34,142 nt of DNA from an uncultured archaeon (lineage in GTDB: Archaea; Thermoproteota; Nitrososphaeria; JACIWG01), in NCBI GenBank assembly GCA_938034445.1, contig CALHLD010000031.1, positions 1 through 34,142 of the forward strand, given 5' to 3'. Below, piece after piece: positions 16,344 to 22,835 of the stretch. Made by a program: the position numbers and the translations under genes. The notes beneath the pieces are model-generated. The model ran no database searches and was not told the origin of the DNA. It saw only the letters and a list, made by a program, of their open reading frames with translations. Each line of letters opens with the position of its first letter. The stretch's first letter is position 1.

Positions 16344-16357
16344 TGTTTTTATTGGCT

Positions 16358-16366
16358 TTTATAAAC
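16358..16366 (+). promoter_or_regulatory. TATA box of the 139-residue gene
   Basis: TTTATAAAC is centred about 24 bp before the ATG at 16386, consistent with a leaderless mRNA. Confidence 0.5.
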
Positions 16367-16385
16367 TCTATTACTCTTTTATTAG

Positions 16386-16805
16386 ATGGTTAACATGGAT
16401 GAGGGAATGCTTATTTTGTCATTGATGGAGGAATCCGACTATGATTTGGAGAAGCTAAAAAGTTTAGTTAATGATAAAATTCTTTTGCTGGAAAAAAGGC
16501 TTGAGCGAATAAAGTTTATGGATGATGAAGAGTTTCTGGAACATGTTTCAAAAACAATTTTCGGTGTTGCCTCAAAAGAATACTATGTTTCAAAAGTCTC
16601 TGATGAGATTAGAATGTTTAATGGTGTTTTAAAAAGGATAGAATATTATCTAAGACTTAGTAGAGAAAATAGAAAGCTTTTCGACCACCTTATAAAGAGG
16701 TCTTTTAAAGGTAATGTTAGACGTGCCAAGAGGGCGTTTAATAGGCTTGCAGAAAACACTTATACTAAGAAACTTGAGTCATACAATAACCTTGGTTTTC
16801 AATGA
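16386..16805 (+). CDS. Helical protein of unknown function
   Basis: A 139-residue protein that I cannot place in a family. It is predicted almost wholly helical, with acidic N-terminal helices (EESDYDLEKLKSLVND, ILLLEKRLERIKFMDDEEFL) and a basic C-terminal part rich in Lys and Arg (KRSFKGNVRRAKRAFNRLAE) that could bind nucleic acid. There is no membrane segment or cysteine motif. Its stop codon at 16803-16805 lies inside the first strand of a large RNA stem (16794-16807), so the end of this gene and the folded RNA are linked. Confidence 0.65.
   Translation: MVNMDEGMLILSLMEESDYDLEKLKSLVNDKILLLEKRLERIKFMDDEEFLEHVSKTIFGVASKEYYVSKVSDEIRMFNGVLKRIEYYLRLSRENRKLFDHLIKRSFKGNVRRAKRAFNRLAENTYTKKLESYNNLGFQ
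16759..16767 (+). promoter_or_regulatory. TATA-like box before the structured RNA
   Basis: CTTATACTA is centred about 27-30 bp before the first stem at 16794. It lies inside the coding region of the 139-residue protein, so it may be a chance match. Confidence 0.25.
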
Positions 16806-16935
16806 CCATGTTAGTATCGATAACATTTTGAAACTTTTGTAGAAAAGTTTTTCCATCGGAACCCTTTTTCTGGTTCCTCATCTGGTGAGCCAAGAACCTA
16901 AAAAGGTTGATAGGTGATTTGGGGGTCAGAAAACC
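16794..16935 (+). ncRNA. Candidate structured RNA (multibranch, about 142 nt)
   Basis: A long-range stem closes the element: GGTTTTC (16794-16800) with GAAAACC (16929-16935), then GACC (16804-16807) with GGTC (16924-16927). Inside, hairpins follow almost without gaps: ATGTTA/TAACAT (16808-16826), AAACTTTT/AAAAGTTT with a GTAG loop (16831-16850), GGAACC/GGTTCC (16858-16877), CTCA/TGAG (16877-16889, sharing its first base with the previous stem) and AACCT/AGGTT with a 4-base loop (16895-16908). CCATC (16853-16857) can pair with GATAGG (16909-16914) around the last three, with one bulge. A T-rich tail follows at 16936-16953. No tRNA, rRNA, RNase P, SRP or guide-RNA box is recognised. It may be a free RNA, a 3' UTR element, or a leader of truD. 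Confidence 0.5.
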
Positions 16936-17062
16936 TTTATTTAAAATTTTCTTACACACTCTGTGCCTTTAATCTTATTTGAAGATAACGTCTCGGCTGT
17001 TTACGATATTGGTTAAACCTTAAATTTTGATTTTTGTTACTAAATTTGTATTGTGGTTTTCT

Positions 17063-18247
17063 ATGACTCCATCTAAGATTGAGCTGGAAAAGCGTTTGGG
17101 CATATTATACTATGTTTCCTCAACTGAAGGTATAGGTGGTATTATTAGAGGTTCTGTTGAAGATTTTATGGTTTTTGAGGATTCTGAAATACCTTTGGAT
17201 GCTAGTGGTTCACATCTTGTTCTTGTTATAGAAAAGAGGAATGTTACTACAGACTATGTTATAAGGTATATTTCCAGAGTTTTTGGCCTTGATAGGAAAT
17301 TTATTGGTTTTGCTGGAATAAAGGATTCTAGGGCTGTTGCCGTACAAAAATTTTCTATACCCTATAATGGTGAGATTGATGTTAGAAAACTTAATATTGA
17401 AGGAAAGGTTAGGGTTATTGAAACTTACACGTCTTCAAGAAAAATTAGGCTTGGCATGCTTAAAGGGAACGTTTTCCAGATTATTCTAAGGAACTGTAAT
17501 TTTAGAAGGGAGTTGGTTGAAGCTACATTAAGTGAACTGGATTCTTTAGGTTGTCCAAACTATTTTGGGTACCAAAGGTTTGGAACAAGAAGGTATAATA
17601 CTCATTTAATAGGATATCATATTTTGAGAGAAGATTATGTCTCCTTTCTTGAAGAGCTTGTCTACAAAGTGTATCCTAGTGAATCGAGTTTAGCTAAAGA
17701 ATCTAGGATCCTCGCTAAGGAGGGCTACCTTAGAGAAGCGTATAATATGATGCCAAAATCTCTTTGGGTTGAAAGAAAAGTTTTAGGTCTTATGTTAAAG
17801 AATCTTCCAGTTCAAAAGATTGTTAGAATTCTTGGAAGGAGTCTCATAAAATTTTATGTCAACGCTTACCAAAGCTACCTCTTTAACCTTATGCTTTCAG
17901 AGAGGATTAGAAGAGGTCTTCCCCTGAATAGGTGTGTTGAAGGTGATTTTGTTAAGGCTGGAGCGCCTGCTTTTCCCCTTTTAGGCTGTAAGTCGAAGTT
18001 TCCTACTGGAGAAGCTGGAGAAATTGTTAGAAGTGTTGTAGAAGTAGAAAATTTGGATCTTTCAAAGTTTAGGAATAAAGATTTGGGCTTGAAGGTTAAA
18101 GGTTCTCTTAGAAAGTTGAATTTGAATTATAAAGATTTAAGATACACTAGCAATGACGGCTCCATATGCTTTCATTTTTGGCTTGAAAAGGGCTGTTACG
18201 CTACTACTTTGCTTAGAGAATTTTGTAAAAACGAATTTTATATGTAA
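17063..18247 (+). CDS. truD: tRNA pseudouridine synthase TruD
   Basis: A 394-residue TruD/Pus7-family enzyme from the ATG at 17063; a TTG at 17027 would add 12 hydrophobic residues not typical of the family. It makes pseudouridine at position 13 of tRNAs and in archaea at related sites. Seen motifs are VEDFMVFE near 32-39, the catalytic GFAGIKDSRAVAVQ with Asp88, and NYFGYQRFG at 166-174. In the last catalytic stretch the usual threonine after the Asp loop reads Ala (AVAVQ), a mild change. The archaeal enzymes carry an insertion domain, and the length here fits. It stands alone, with the structured RNA about 130 bp upstream. Confidence 0.92.
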   Translation: MTPSKIELEKRLGILYYVSSTEGIGGIIRGSVEDFMVFEDSEIPLDASGSHLVLVIEKRNVTTDYVIRYISRVFGLDRKFIGFAGIKDSRAVAVQKFSIPYNGEIDVRKLNIEGKVRVIETYTSSRKIRLGMLKGNVFQIILRNCNFRRELVEATLSELDSLGCPNYFGYQRFGTRRYNTHLIGYHILREDYVSFLEELVYKVYPSESSLAKESRILAKEGYLREAYNMMPKSLWVERKVLGLMLKNLPVQKIVRILGRSLIKFYVNAYQSYLFNLMLSERIRRGLPLNRCVEGDFVKAGAPAFPLLGCKSKFPTGEAGEIVRSVVEVENLDLSKFRNKDLGLKVKGSLRKLNLNYKDLRYTSNDGSICFHFWLEKGCYATTLLREFCKNEFYM

Positions 18248-18350
18248 GCTCTTTTGCAACATTTTTCCGATTTTGTACTTTAGACATTTTTCAATAAGTT
18301 TAAATATGGTGTGTTAAAAGTTGACAGAGTGTATGTTTGTCCAAATTTTT

Positions 18351-18355
18351 GGAGG
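18351..18355 (+). promoter_or_regulatory. Ribosome binding site choosing a TTG start
   Basis: GGAGG lies nine bases before the TTG at 18365 and is one of the few strong ribosome sites here. A TATA-like GTTTAAATATGG at about 18298-18308 fits a leader of around 35 nt. Confidence 0.55.
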
Positions 18356-18364
18356 ACGTGATTT

Positions 18365-19585
18365 TTGTTGGAGAATGAGCAACCCACTCATGTAATAGTT
18401 GAAGCTAGGCCGAAACAGTTTCTTCTTCAATTTATTAGGGTTCTTTACTCACCTTATAAGGTTTTTAAGGAAGTTGCCGGTGAACCACGTTATATTTCAA
18501 TAATCTTTGTGCTACTGCTTTTCATTCTATCTAACACATTTTTTGGTTACATGGTTCTCTCTAAAAGCTATGTTGAAGAAACTTTCCCTAAAGTTGACTT
18601 TTTAGCAGGCCAATTTGATTTATGGACTGACAATTCAACCTTCTGGCACTCTACATCGAATGTGAACATCACATTAGACTATAGTGATCACATTAATGGA
18701 AGCTATTATGGGGACAGAAGCATAAAATTTTCTGCAAACAATACTTCAAATATTTTTGTACAGCTAGTTGATGTTGGTCCCGTAAATTGTAGCGCTTTAG
18801 GCTTTAAAGCCCTGTCTTTTAGAATAAAGTTTGTTAGCCCCCAGACATTACCTTCTACAGCCTCATTAATCCTATTCTCTGGTGATACATCAAAATATTT
18901 TCTCTATAATCTTACAGAATCTCTTTTAGCCTCCAAAGTTGGTGTATGGAATAACTTTACAATATCCTTAACTGAAGGTTTATGGGAAAATCATGATGGT
19001 GACTGGAACAAAATTTCTGGTGTAGCCCTAAGTTTTGCTTGGCCCAAGAATGTGGACATTAAAGTCCTTTTGGACGGCCTATACTTTCGAGGCCTATTCG
19101 AAAATCAGATGAGTAAGGACCCTACAGGCTATGCATCAATAATTTCCATCTTCGGCCTATTCCAGTTCCTCATACAATTGTTCATAATATCTGGCATAAT
19201 ATTCATCTTTTTAAACGCTTTTGGAGGGAAAATCTCATGGAAGCCTCTTTTAATTTGTGTAGGTCTCACACTTATAACCCTTGCTATCCAGAACGTAATA
19301 AATTCGATTGTCCTATCCCAAACTTTAGATAACCTCTACTATCCACTAGAATATTTGGGTGGAACTGTATCAGAAAAGGCTATCGCAACAGCAAAATTAA
19401 ACGAGCAAGCATCACTCTTCTCCACGATTGCAAACTATGTGCAAATGCTCATATTCGCTTGGTTAACCCTCCTCTGTACTATAGCAAATCGCGTCCTCTC
19501 AAACCTTTCTTGGGCTAAAAGCGCTTTTCCTAGTGTAATAGCGCTGCTCATCGCATACATTATTCGACTATTCATAGGACTTTAA
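18365..19585 (+). CDS. Yip1-like membrane protein with inserted extracellular domain
   Basis: A 406-residue membrane protein. The start RPKQFLLQFIRVLYSPYKVFKEVAGEP resembles the cytosolic lead of Yip1-domain proteins. TM1 is at about 43-65; residues 70-245 form a beta-rich outer domain with many N-glycosylation sequons (NNTS, NITL, NFTI) and an end VDIKVLLDGLYFRG like a galactose-binding jelly roll. Four more helices follow: around 255-285, 293-318, 350-378 and 385-405. The Yip1 bundle is thus split by a carbohydrate-binding-like insert after its first helix. The start is TTG with GGAGG nine bases before. The function is unknown; a role in envelope or sugar sensing is a guess. Confidence 0.7.
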   Translation: MLENEQPTHVIVEARPKQFLLQFIRVLYSPYKVFKEVAGEPRYISIIFVLLLFILSNTFFGYMVLSKSYVEETFPKVDFLAGQFDLWTDNSTFWHSTSNVNITLDYSDHINGSYYGDRSIKFSANNTSNIFVQLVDVGPVNCSALGFKALSFRIKFVSPQTLPSTASLILFSGDTSKYFLYNLTESLLASKVGVWNNFTISLTEGLWENHDGDWNKISGVALSFAWPKNVDIKVLLDGLYFRGLFENQMSKDPTGYASIISIFGLFQFLIQLFIISGIIFIFLNAFGGKISWKPLLICVGLTLITLAIQNVINSIVLSQTLDNLYYPLEYLGGTVSEKAIATAKLNEQASLFSTIANYVQMLIFAWLTLLCTIANRVLSNLSWAKSAFPSVIALLIAYIIRLFIGL

Positions 19586-19620
19586 AAAATGTTGGGCTTT
19601 AAGAAAAGTTTCTAAGATTT

Positions 19621-19824
19621 TTACTGCCTCTTTTCCTCCAGCATCTTTTTAAGCTCCACTACTCTCTTTGAAATTTCCTCTATCTCCCTTTCCAGGTCTT
19701 TTTTCAAGTACTCTAAATATCTTATTTCTTCTTCAACATCCTCTCTATAGTATGGTGGACATCTTGCCCATGCTGGTGGCCACGAGTGTCTTGGGCACCA
19801 CCCTCTACCCCAATATCTCCACAT
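19621..19824 (-). CDS. DUF5320-like small protein
   Basis: A 67-residue protein from the ATG at 19824, preceded by GGGGTG six bases upstream. The N-terminal half is rich in Trp, Arg, Cys, His and Pro (WRYWGRGWCPRHSWPPAW, then ARCPPYY) and could bind a metal or cluster; the C-terminal half is a coiled coil (EEEIRYLEYLKKDLEREIEEISKRV). This Gly/Cys/Trp head plus coiled-coil tail is the layout of DUF5320 proteins, which often lie beside NifX-like and Mrp genes in anaerobes. A palindromic operator shared with the other promoters of this cluster lies just upstream, so it belongs to the same regulon. It is the last gene of the minus-strand cluster. Confidence 0.75.
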   Translation of the reverse strand: MWRYWGRGWCPRHSWPPAWARCPPYYREDVEEEIRYLEYLKKDLEREIEEISKRVVELKKMLEEKRQ

Positions 19825-19866
19825 TATTGTCACCCCTTAGTAGGTGCTATTGAATCAATATTTATA

Positions 19867-19886
19867 TTTTATGATATATCACAAAA
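19867..19886 (-). promoter_or_regulatory. Palindromic operator, copy 1 (before the DUF5320 gene)
   Basis: The plus strand reads TTTTATGATATATCACAAAA, a near-perfect palindrome with one mismatched pair. It overlaps the upstream edge of a TATA box (AATATAAAT on the minus strand, about 19859-19867), about 45 bp before the start codon at 19824. Confidence 0.65.
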
Positions 19887-19890
19887 TGAT

Positions 19891-20262
19891 CTAGTGATGG
19901 CGTGCTTTACTGCAGCCTTCAGTCAATTCTTTAAGTTCTCCCCTACTATATGACATAATATTATCCTTTAATGTATCATTTTCAGCCTTGAACACGGCTA
20001 TCCCATAACTTTGGAAGGTGCTTAAACCTCTTGGTCCCATACCATACACGATTATTGCATCAGGCTTTAAATCTAAAATATAATCATGTGCATATCCTGG
20101 TCCTCCAAAATGTTCTCCAACATTAGATATTGTTCTAAAACCTATGACTTCACCTTTATCATTTAATTCAACAAGTGCATAATATAGCGCTCTTCCAAAA
20201 TGTTCCGCTATCTTAGAATCTAATCCACAGTCTTCTACTATGGGAACAACGATTTTGGCCAT
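19891..20262 (-). CDS. NifX/NifB-type dinitrogenase cofactor-like protein
   Basis: A 123-residue protein of the Nitro_FeMo-Co family (PF02579). The start is the ATG at 20262, two bases from the end of the Mrp stop codon, with GGGTGA five bases before. The longer frame from 20331 would run inside the Mrp gene. It opens MAKIVVPIVEDCGLDSKIAEHFGRA, and DSKIAEHFGRA is the family motif. In nitrogen fixers such proteins carry FeMo-cofactor precursors; outside nif clusters they are thought to bind Fe-S or metal clusters. No nif genes are seen here, so a general iron-sulfur role with Mrp is more likely. Confidence 0.87.
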   Translation of the reverse strand: MAKIVVPIVEDCGLDSKIAEHFGRALYYALVELNDKGEVIGFRTISNVGEHFGGPGYAHDYILDLKPDAIIVYGMGPRGLSTFQSYGIAVFKAENDTLKDNIMSYSRGELKELTEGCSKARHH

Positions 20263-20263
20263 C

Positions 20264-21133
20264 TTATTCACCCAACTCCTTGGCTCTATCAAAATTTTCT
20301 GGTGTTTCCAAGAATTTTTCGATTTTGTCAACGATTTCCCTAAAGGCTTCAGCTGCTGGAGAATCTTTATGTTCTAAAATAAACGGTTTACCGTTGTCTG
20401 AATCCTCACATATTCTCTGGTCTATTGGTATGCTTCCAAGAAACGGTACATTAAGTTCCTCTGCAATCTTCTTACCCCCTCCTGATTGAAATATGTCAAT
20501 TTTTGTACCACAGTTTGGGCATATGAATCCACTCATGTTTTCCACGATCCCAATTATTGGAAGGTTAAGTCTTCTGGCAAAGTTAACCGCCTTTTTAACA
20601 ACAATCTGAGACACCTGTGATGGTATCGTTAACACCACTACACCGTCTAAGTCTGGTAGAAGCTGTGCTACACTTAGGGGTTCGTCGCCTGTTCCCGGAG
20701 GTAGGTCTATGAGTAGAAAGTCTAGTTCACCCCAAGAAATTTCTGCAAGAAAGTCTCTTATTGCATTCATTTTTAGTGGCCCACGCCATATAACTGGAGT
20801 GTTCTCGTCAGGTAATATGAATTCTGTAGAAACTACTCTTATTCCTAAAGGTCCCGTGACTGGAAGTATTCCCTCAGAATCCGTTTGGGTCAGCTGCCCC
20901 TTTATTCCAAGTATTTTTGGAACACTTGGCCCATGAAAGTCTGCATCAAGTATGCCCACTCTATCCATGTGCCCTTTTGACGCGAATGCTATTGCAAGGT
21001 TTACTGTGAAAGTGCTTTTTCCAACTCCACCTTTACCACTTATAACTGCAATCTTGTGTTTAACCTTACCCATTCTTTCCTTAACACGTTTCTGGTTTTC
21101 TTGAAAACGTTTTATCGCCTCTAAATCTGTCAT
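20264..21133 (-). CDS. mrp: Mrp/NBP35-type Fe-S cluster carrier ATPase
   Basis: A 289-residue P-loop ATPase of the Mrp/ApbC/NBP35 family. The deviant Walker A is GKGGVGKST at 33-41 with the signature lysine, DADFHGPS is the switch I region, and DLPPGTGDE at 143-151 the switch II region. Cys205 and Cys208 in ICPNCG form the CxxC motif that, in a dimer, holds a [4Fe-4S] cluster for transfer to target proteins. It sits between the permease gene (6 bp upstream, no ribosome site seen, so translation is coupled) and the NifX-like gene (1 bp downstream). Confidence 0.93.
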   Translation of the reverse strand: MTDLEAIKRFQENQKRVKERMGKVKHKIAVISGKGGVGKSTFTVNLAIAFASKGHMDRVGILDADFHGPSVPKILGIKGQLTQTDSEGILPVTGPLGIRVVSTEFILPDENTPVIWRGPLKMNAIRDFLAEISWGELDFLLIDLPPGTGDEPLSVAQLLPDLDGVVVLTIPSQVSQIVVKKAVNFARRLNLPIIGIVENMSGFICPNCGTKIDIFQSGGGKKIAEELNVPFLGSIPIDQRICEDSDNGKPFILEHKDSPAAEAFREIVDKIEKFLETPENFDRAKELGE

Positions 21134-21139
21134 AAAATT

Positions 21140-22054
21140 CTACCATATCACAATACCAAAATACCCTGTTATAAACTTGAGTGCAACATAGAGGAAGTAG
21201 ATTCCAAATATCAGTTTCAAAATATTTGGCTTAAACCTTTTGATTATTGCAGCTCCAACCTGTGCGCCTACAACTGTGCCCGCAGCAAGTATAAGTCCAG
21301 CGCCTAAAGCAACATATCCTTGAACCACCTTTATCCCACCACCAACAACGGCTAAGGGTATCATTGAAGCCAAAGATGTCCCCATTGTAACATAAACTGG
21401 TGCACTAAACAAGTATATTAGACCGGGAACGAGAGCGTATCCGCCGCCTAATCCAACAATACCAGTTAGGATTCCAACAATAAAACCGAAAACACCCATT
21501 CCCAATCTCGACCCTGGAATAGTTTTCCCCTCCTGTTCCACAGCTTTAAGTTTAGCTATGCCAGCACCCTCAACTATCATTCTATAGGATGGCCAAAGGA
21601 ATACAACACCGAGAATAAGGTTCAGTATGCTAACATGTTCTACGAGCATTGTGAAAAGCCATGATCCTACAAGCACGCCTAAAGTACCTAAACCGCCAAC
21701 CCATAATGCTGCACTCTTGTCAAGATTCTTTCTCACAAGATGTCCGTAGGCTCCAGATAGGGTTGTGAAGATTACTGCGAAAAGTGTTGTCCCTATGGCT
21801 AATGGTGCTGGATAGCCTAGCCAAAAATGTAATATGGGCAGCATTACACTACATCCTCCAGTGCCAATAAGTCCTCCGAGCAATCCAGCTGCGAATCCGA
21901 CAACAATCAACAGGGCTCCATCAAATAACGAAATTTGAGGTGCACTATTCTGAACCCAGTTTCCTGACAAGTAGGTTACTACCATAAGTATTCCAATAGT
22001 AGCCAATAGTATTACTGTTGGAAAGTATCTTCTAAAAAAATTCTTTTCACTCAA
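21140..22054 (-). CDS. TauE/SafE-family permease
   Basis: A 304-residue membrane protein with about eight helices, two homologous halves: GFAAGLLGGLIGTGGCSVMLP near 50-70 and GFIVGILTGIVGLGGGYALVPG near 185-205. These repeated glycine-rich motifs define the TauE/SafE (DUF81) family, which exports sulfite, sulfoacetate or related anions. The chosen start is a TTG at 22054, with GGAGGTGA seven bases before; a TTG at 22069 would place that ribosome site inside the gene. It is the first gene of a permease-Mrp-NifX operon. Confidence 0.88.
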   Translation of the reverse strand: MSEKNFFRRYFPTVILLATIGILMVVTYLSGNWVQNSAPQISLFDGALLIVVGFAAGLLGGLIGTGGCSVMLPILHFWLGYPAPLAIGTTLFAVIFTTLSGAYGHLVRKNLDKSAALWVGGLGTLGVLVGSWLFTMLVEHVSILNLILGVVFLWPSYRMIVEGAGIAKLKAVEQEGKTIPGSRLGMGVFGFIVGILTGIVGLGGGYALVPGLIYLFSAPVYVTMGTSLASMIPLAVVGGGIKVVQGYVALGAGLILAAGTVVGAQVGAAIIKRFKPNILKLIFGIYFLYVALKFITGYFGIVIW

Positions 22055-22144
22055 ACCATTCACCTCCAAAAACTGTAAAATATTTCAGTCCACTGACATT
22101 TTTTTCAAGAACCCTTTTGGCAGCCCCTTCTAAAACAAACGATA

Positions 22145-22164
22145 TTTTGTGATACATCACACAT
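22145..22164 (-). promoter_or_regulatory. Palindromic operator, copy 2 (permease-Mrp-NifX promoter)
   Basis: The plus strand reads TTTTGTGATACATCACACAT. The core TGTGAT and ATCACA halves are perfect around a 2-bp centre. If the TATA box at 22179-22190 is read on the minus strand, transcription would start near 22157, inside this site. Confidence 0.6.
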
Positions 22165-22178
22165 AGCTTTAGAATAAA

Positions 22179-22190
22179 AGTATATAAGTT
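22179..22190. promoter_or_regulatory. Shared TATA box of the divergent permease and DUF134 genes
   Basis: AGTATATAAGTT can be read on both strands. It lies 27 bp before the DUF134 ATG at 22211 and would also serve the minus-strand operon. It sits between operator copies 2 and 3. Confidence 0.55.
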
Positions 22191-22208
22191 TTGTGATATA
22201 TCCTATAA
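22189..22208 (+). promoter_or_regulatory. Operator-like site, copy 3 (DUF134 promoter)
   Basis: TTTTGTGATATATCCTATAA matches copies 1 and 2 over the left half and centre; the right half is degenerate. It lies between the TATA box and the start codon of the DUF134 gene, where a bound repressor would block initiation. Confidence 0.55.
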
Positions 22209-22210
22209 GT

Positions 22211-22561
22211 ATGTGCCCGTGCTGGTGTAAAAGAAGAAGAAGAGGTATGGCTGGTAGAATACCGAAGCCAGTAATAACGTCTTCAATACCATCCTCTGAA
22301 AGATTTAAACCAGTTCCAGCCAAAAATGTAGACCCTATCTACTTAGACCTTGCTGAAGTTGAAGCACTTAAACTTATTGAACTTGAAAAACTTTCCTGCC
22401 AGGAAGCTGGAAGTAGAATGAACGTCTCAAGAAATACTGTTTGGAGGCTTGTTGAAGGTGCTAGAGAAAAGCTTGCCAAAGCAATAATTGAAGGAAGGGA
22501 AATAATAGTTTTAAAAGAAGAAAGTCCTCCAGAGGTAAGTGAGGAATATCACACCATTTAA
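22211..22561 (+). CDS. DUF134-family HTH regulator
   Basis: A 116-residue protein from the ATG at 22211. It starts MCPCWCKRRRR, with Cys2, Cys4 and Cys6, then a linker, and a helix-turn-helix LSCQEAGSRMNVSRNTVWRLVEGAREKLAKAI at about 61-92, like the sigma-70 region 4 type in DUF134 proteins. A GTG at 22193 would add six residues but lies inside the promoter; a TATA box 27 bp before the ATG favours the short, leaderless form. DUF134 genes often neighbour NifX-like and Mrp genes. The operator copy just before its start suggests it represses itself; that it senses a metal or Fe-S state through the cysteines is inference. Confidence 0.85.
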   Translation: MCPCWCKRRRRGMAGRIPKPVITSSIPSSERFKPVPAKNVDPIYLDLAEVEALKLIELEKLSCQEAGSRMNVSRNTVWRLVEGAREKLAKAIIEGREIIVLKEESPPEVSEEYHTI

Positions 22562-22588
22562 AATTGAAAATAAAGAACTTGCCCCAAC

Positions 22589-22717
22589 ATGTTGCCACAC
22601 TTCTTTCCCGTCAAGTATGGTAAGGAAGTAATGTCTGTAGAAACTAAAGTCTCACTAGCATGTCTCCTGCAATCGCTTTCAGAAAATGGCTTCGCTGAAT
22701 ATTGTTTGCAATACTAA
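22589..22717 (+). CDS. Possible 42-residue small protein
   Basis: A short frame beginning MLPHFFPVKYGKEV, with a TATA-like ATTTAAAATT at 22556-22565 about 28 bp upstream, as in the leaderless genes here. Its composition is mixed and gives no known family. It could also be a remnant of a larger gene, since the frame is closed upstream by TAA. It lies between the DUF134 gene and a hairpin at 22752-22775. Confidence 0.25.
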   Translation: MLPHFFPVKYGKEVMSVETKVSLACLLQSLSENGFAEYCLQY

Positions 22718-22751
22718 TTTTTAAAGATCTAGTCCGGACGTGGAAGCGGGA

Positions 22752-22775
22752 AACCATATTCTTTAAGAATTGGTT
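22752..22775 (+). other. Hairpin in the gap after the DUF134 gene
   Basis: AACCA-T-ATTCTT pairs with AAGAAT-TGGTT: 11 base pairs, one bulged T and a one-base turn, so the tip must open in practice. Part of it, CCATATTC (22754-22761), can also pair with GAATATGG (22798-22805), giving two exclusive folds. No T-tract follows directly. The gap 22718-22835 has nothing else. Confidence 0.35.
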
Positions 22776-22835
22776 GTCTGCATAACAATAGGCATATGAA
22801 TATGGCATTAAATTTTTCTATATTTTTCGATTAGT

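Noticed and set aside
16765-16959. A 64-codon minus-strand frame across the region upstream of truD.
   Set aside because: It covers exactly the folded RNA region, has no TATA box or ribosome site at its start, and no protein-like pattern.
22547-22556. A fourth operator-like half site (AATATCACAC) at the end of the DUF134 gene.
   Set aside because: Only one half matches, it lies within coding sequence, and no promoter needs it there.
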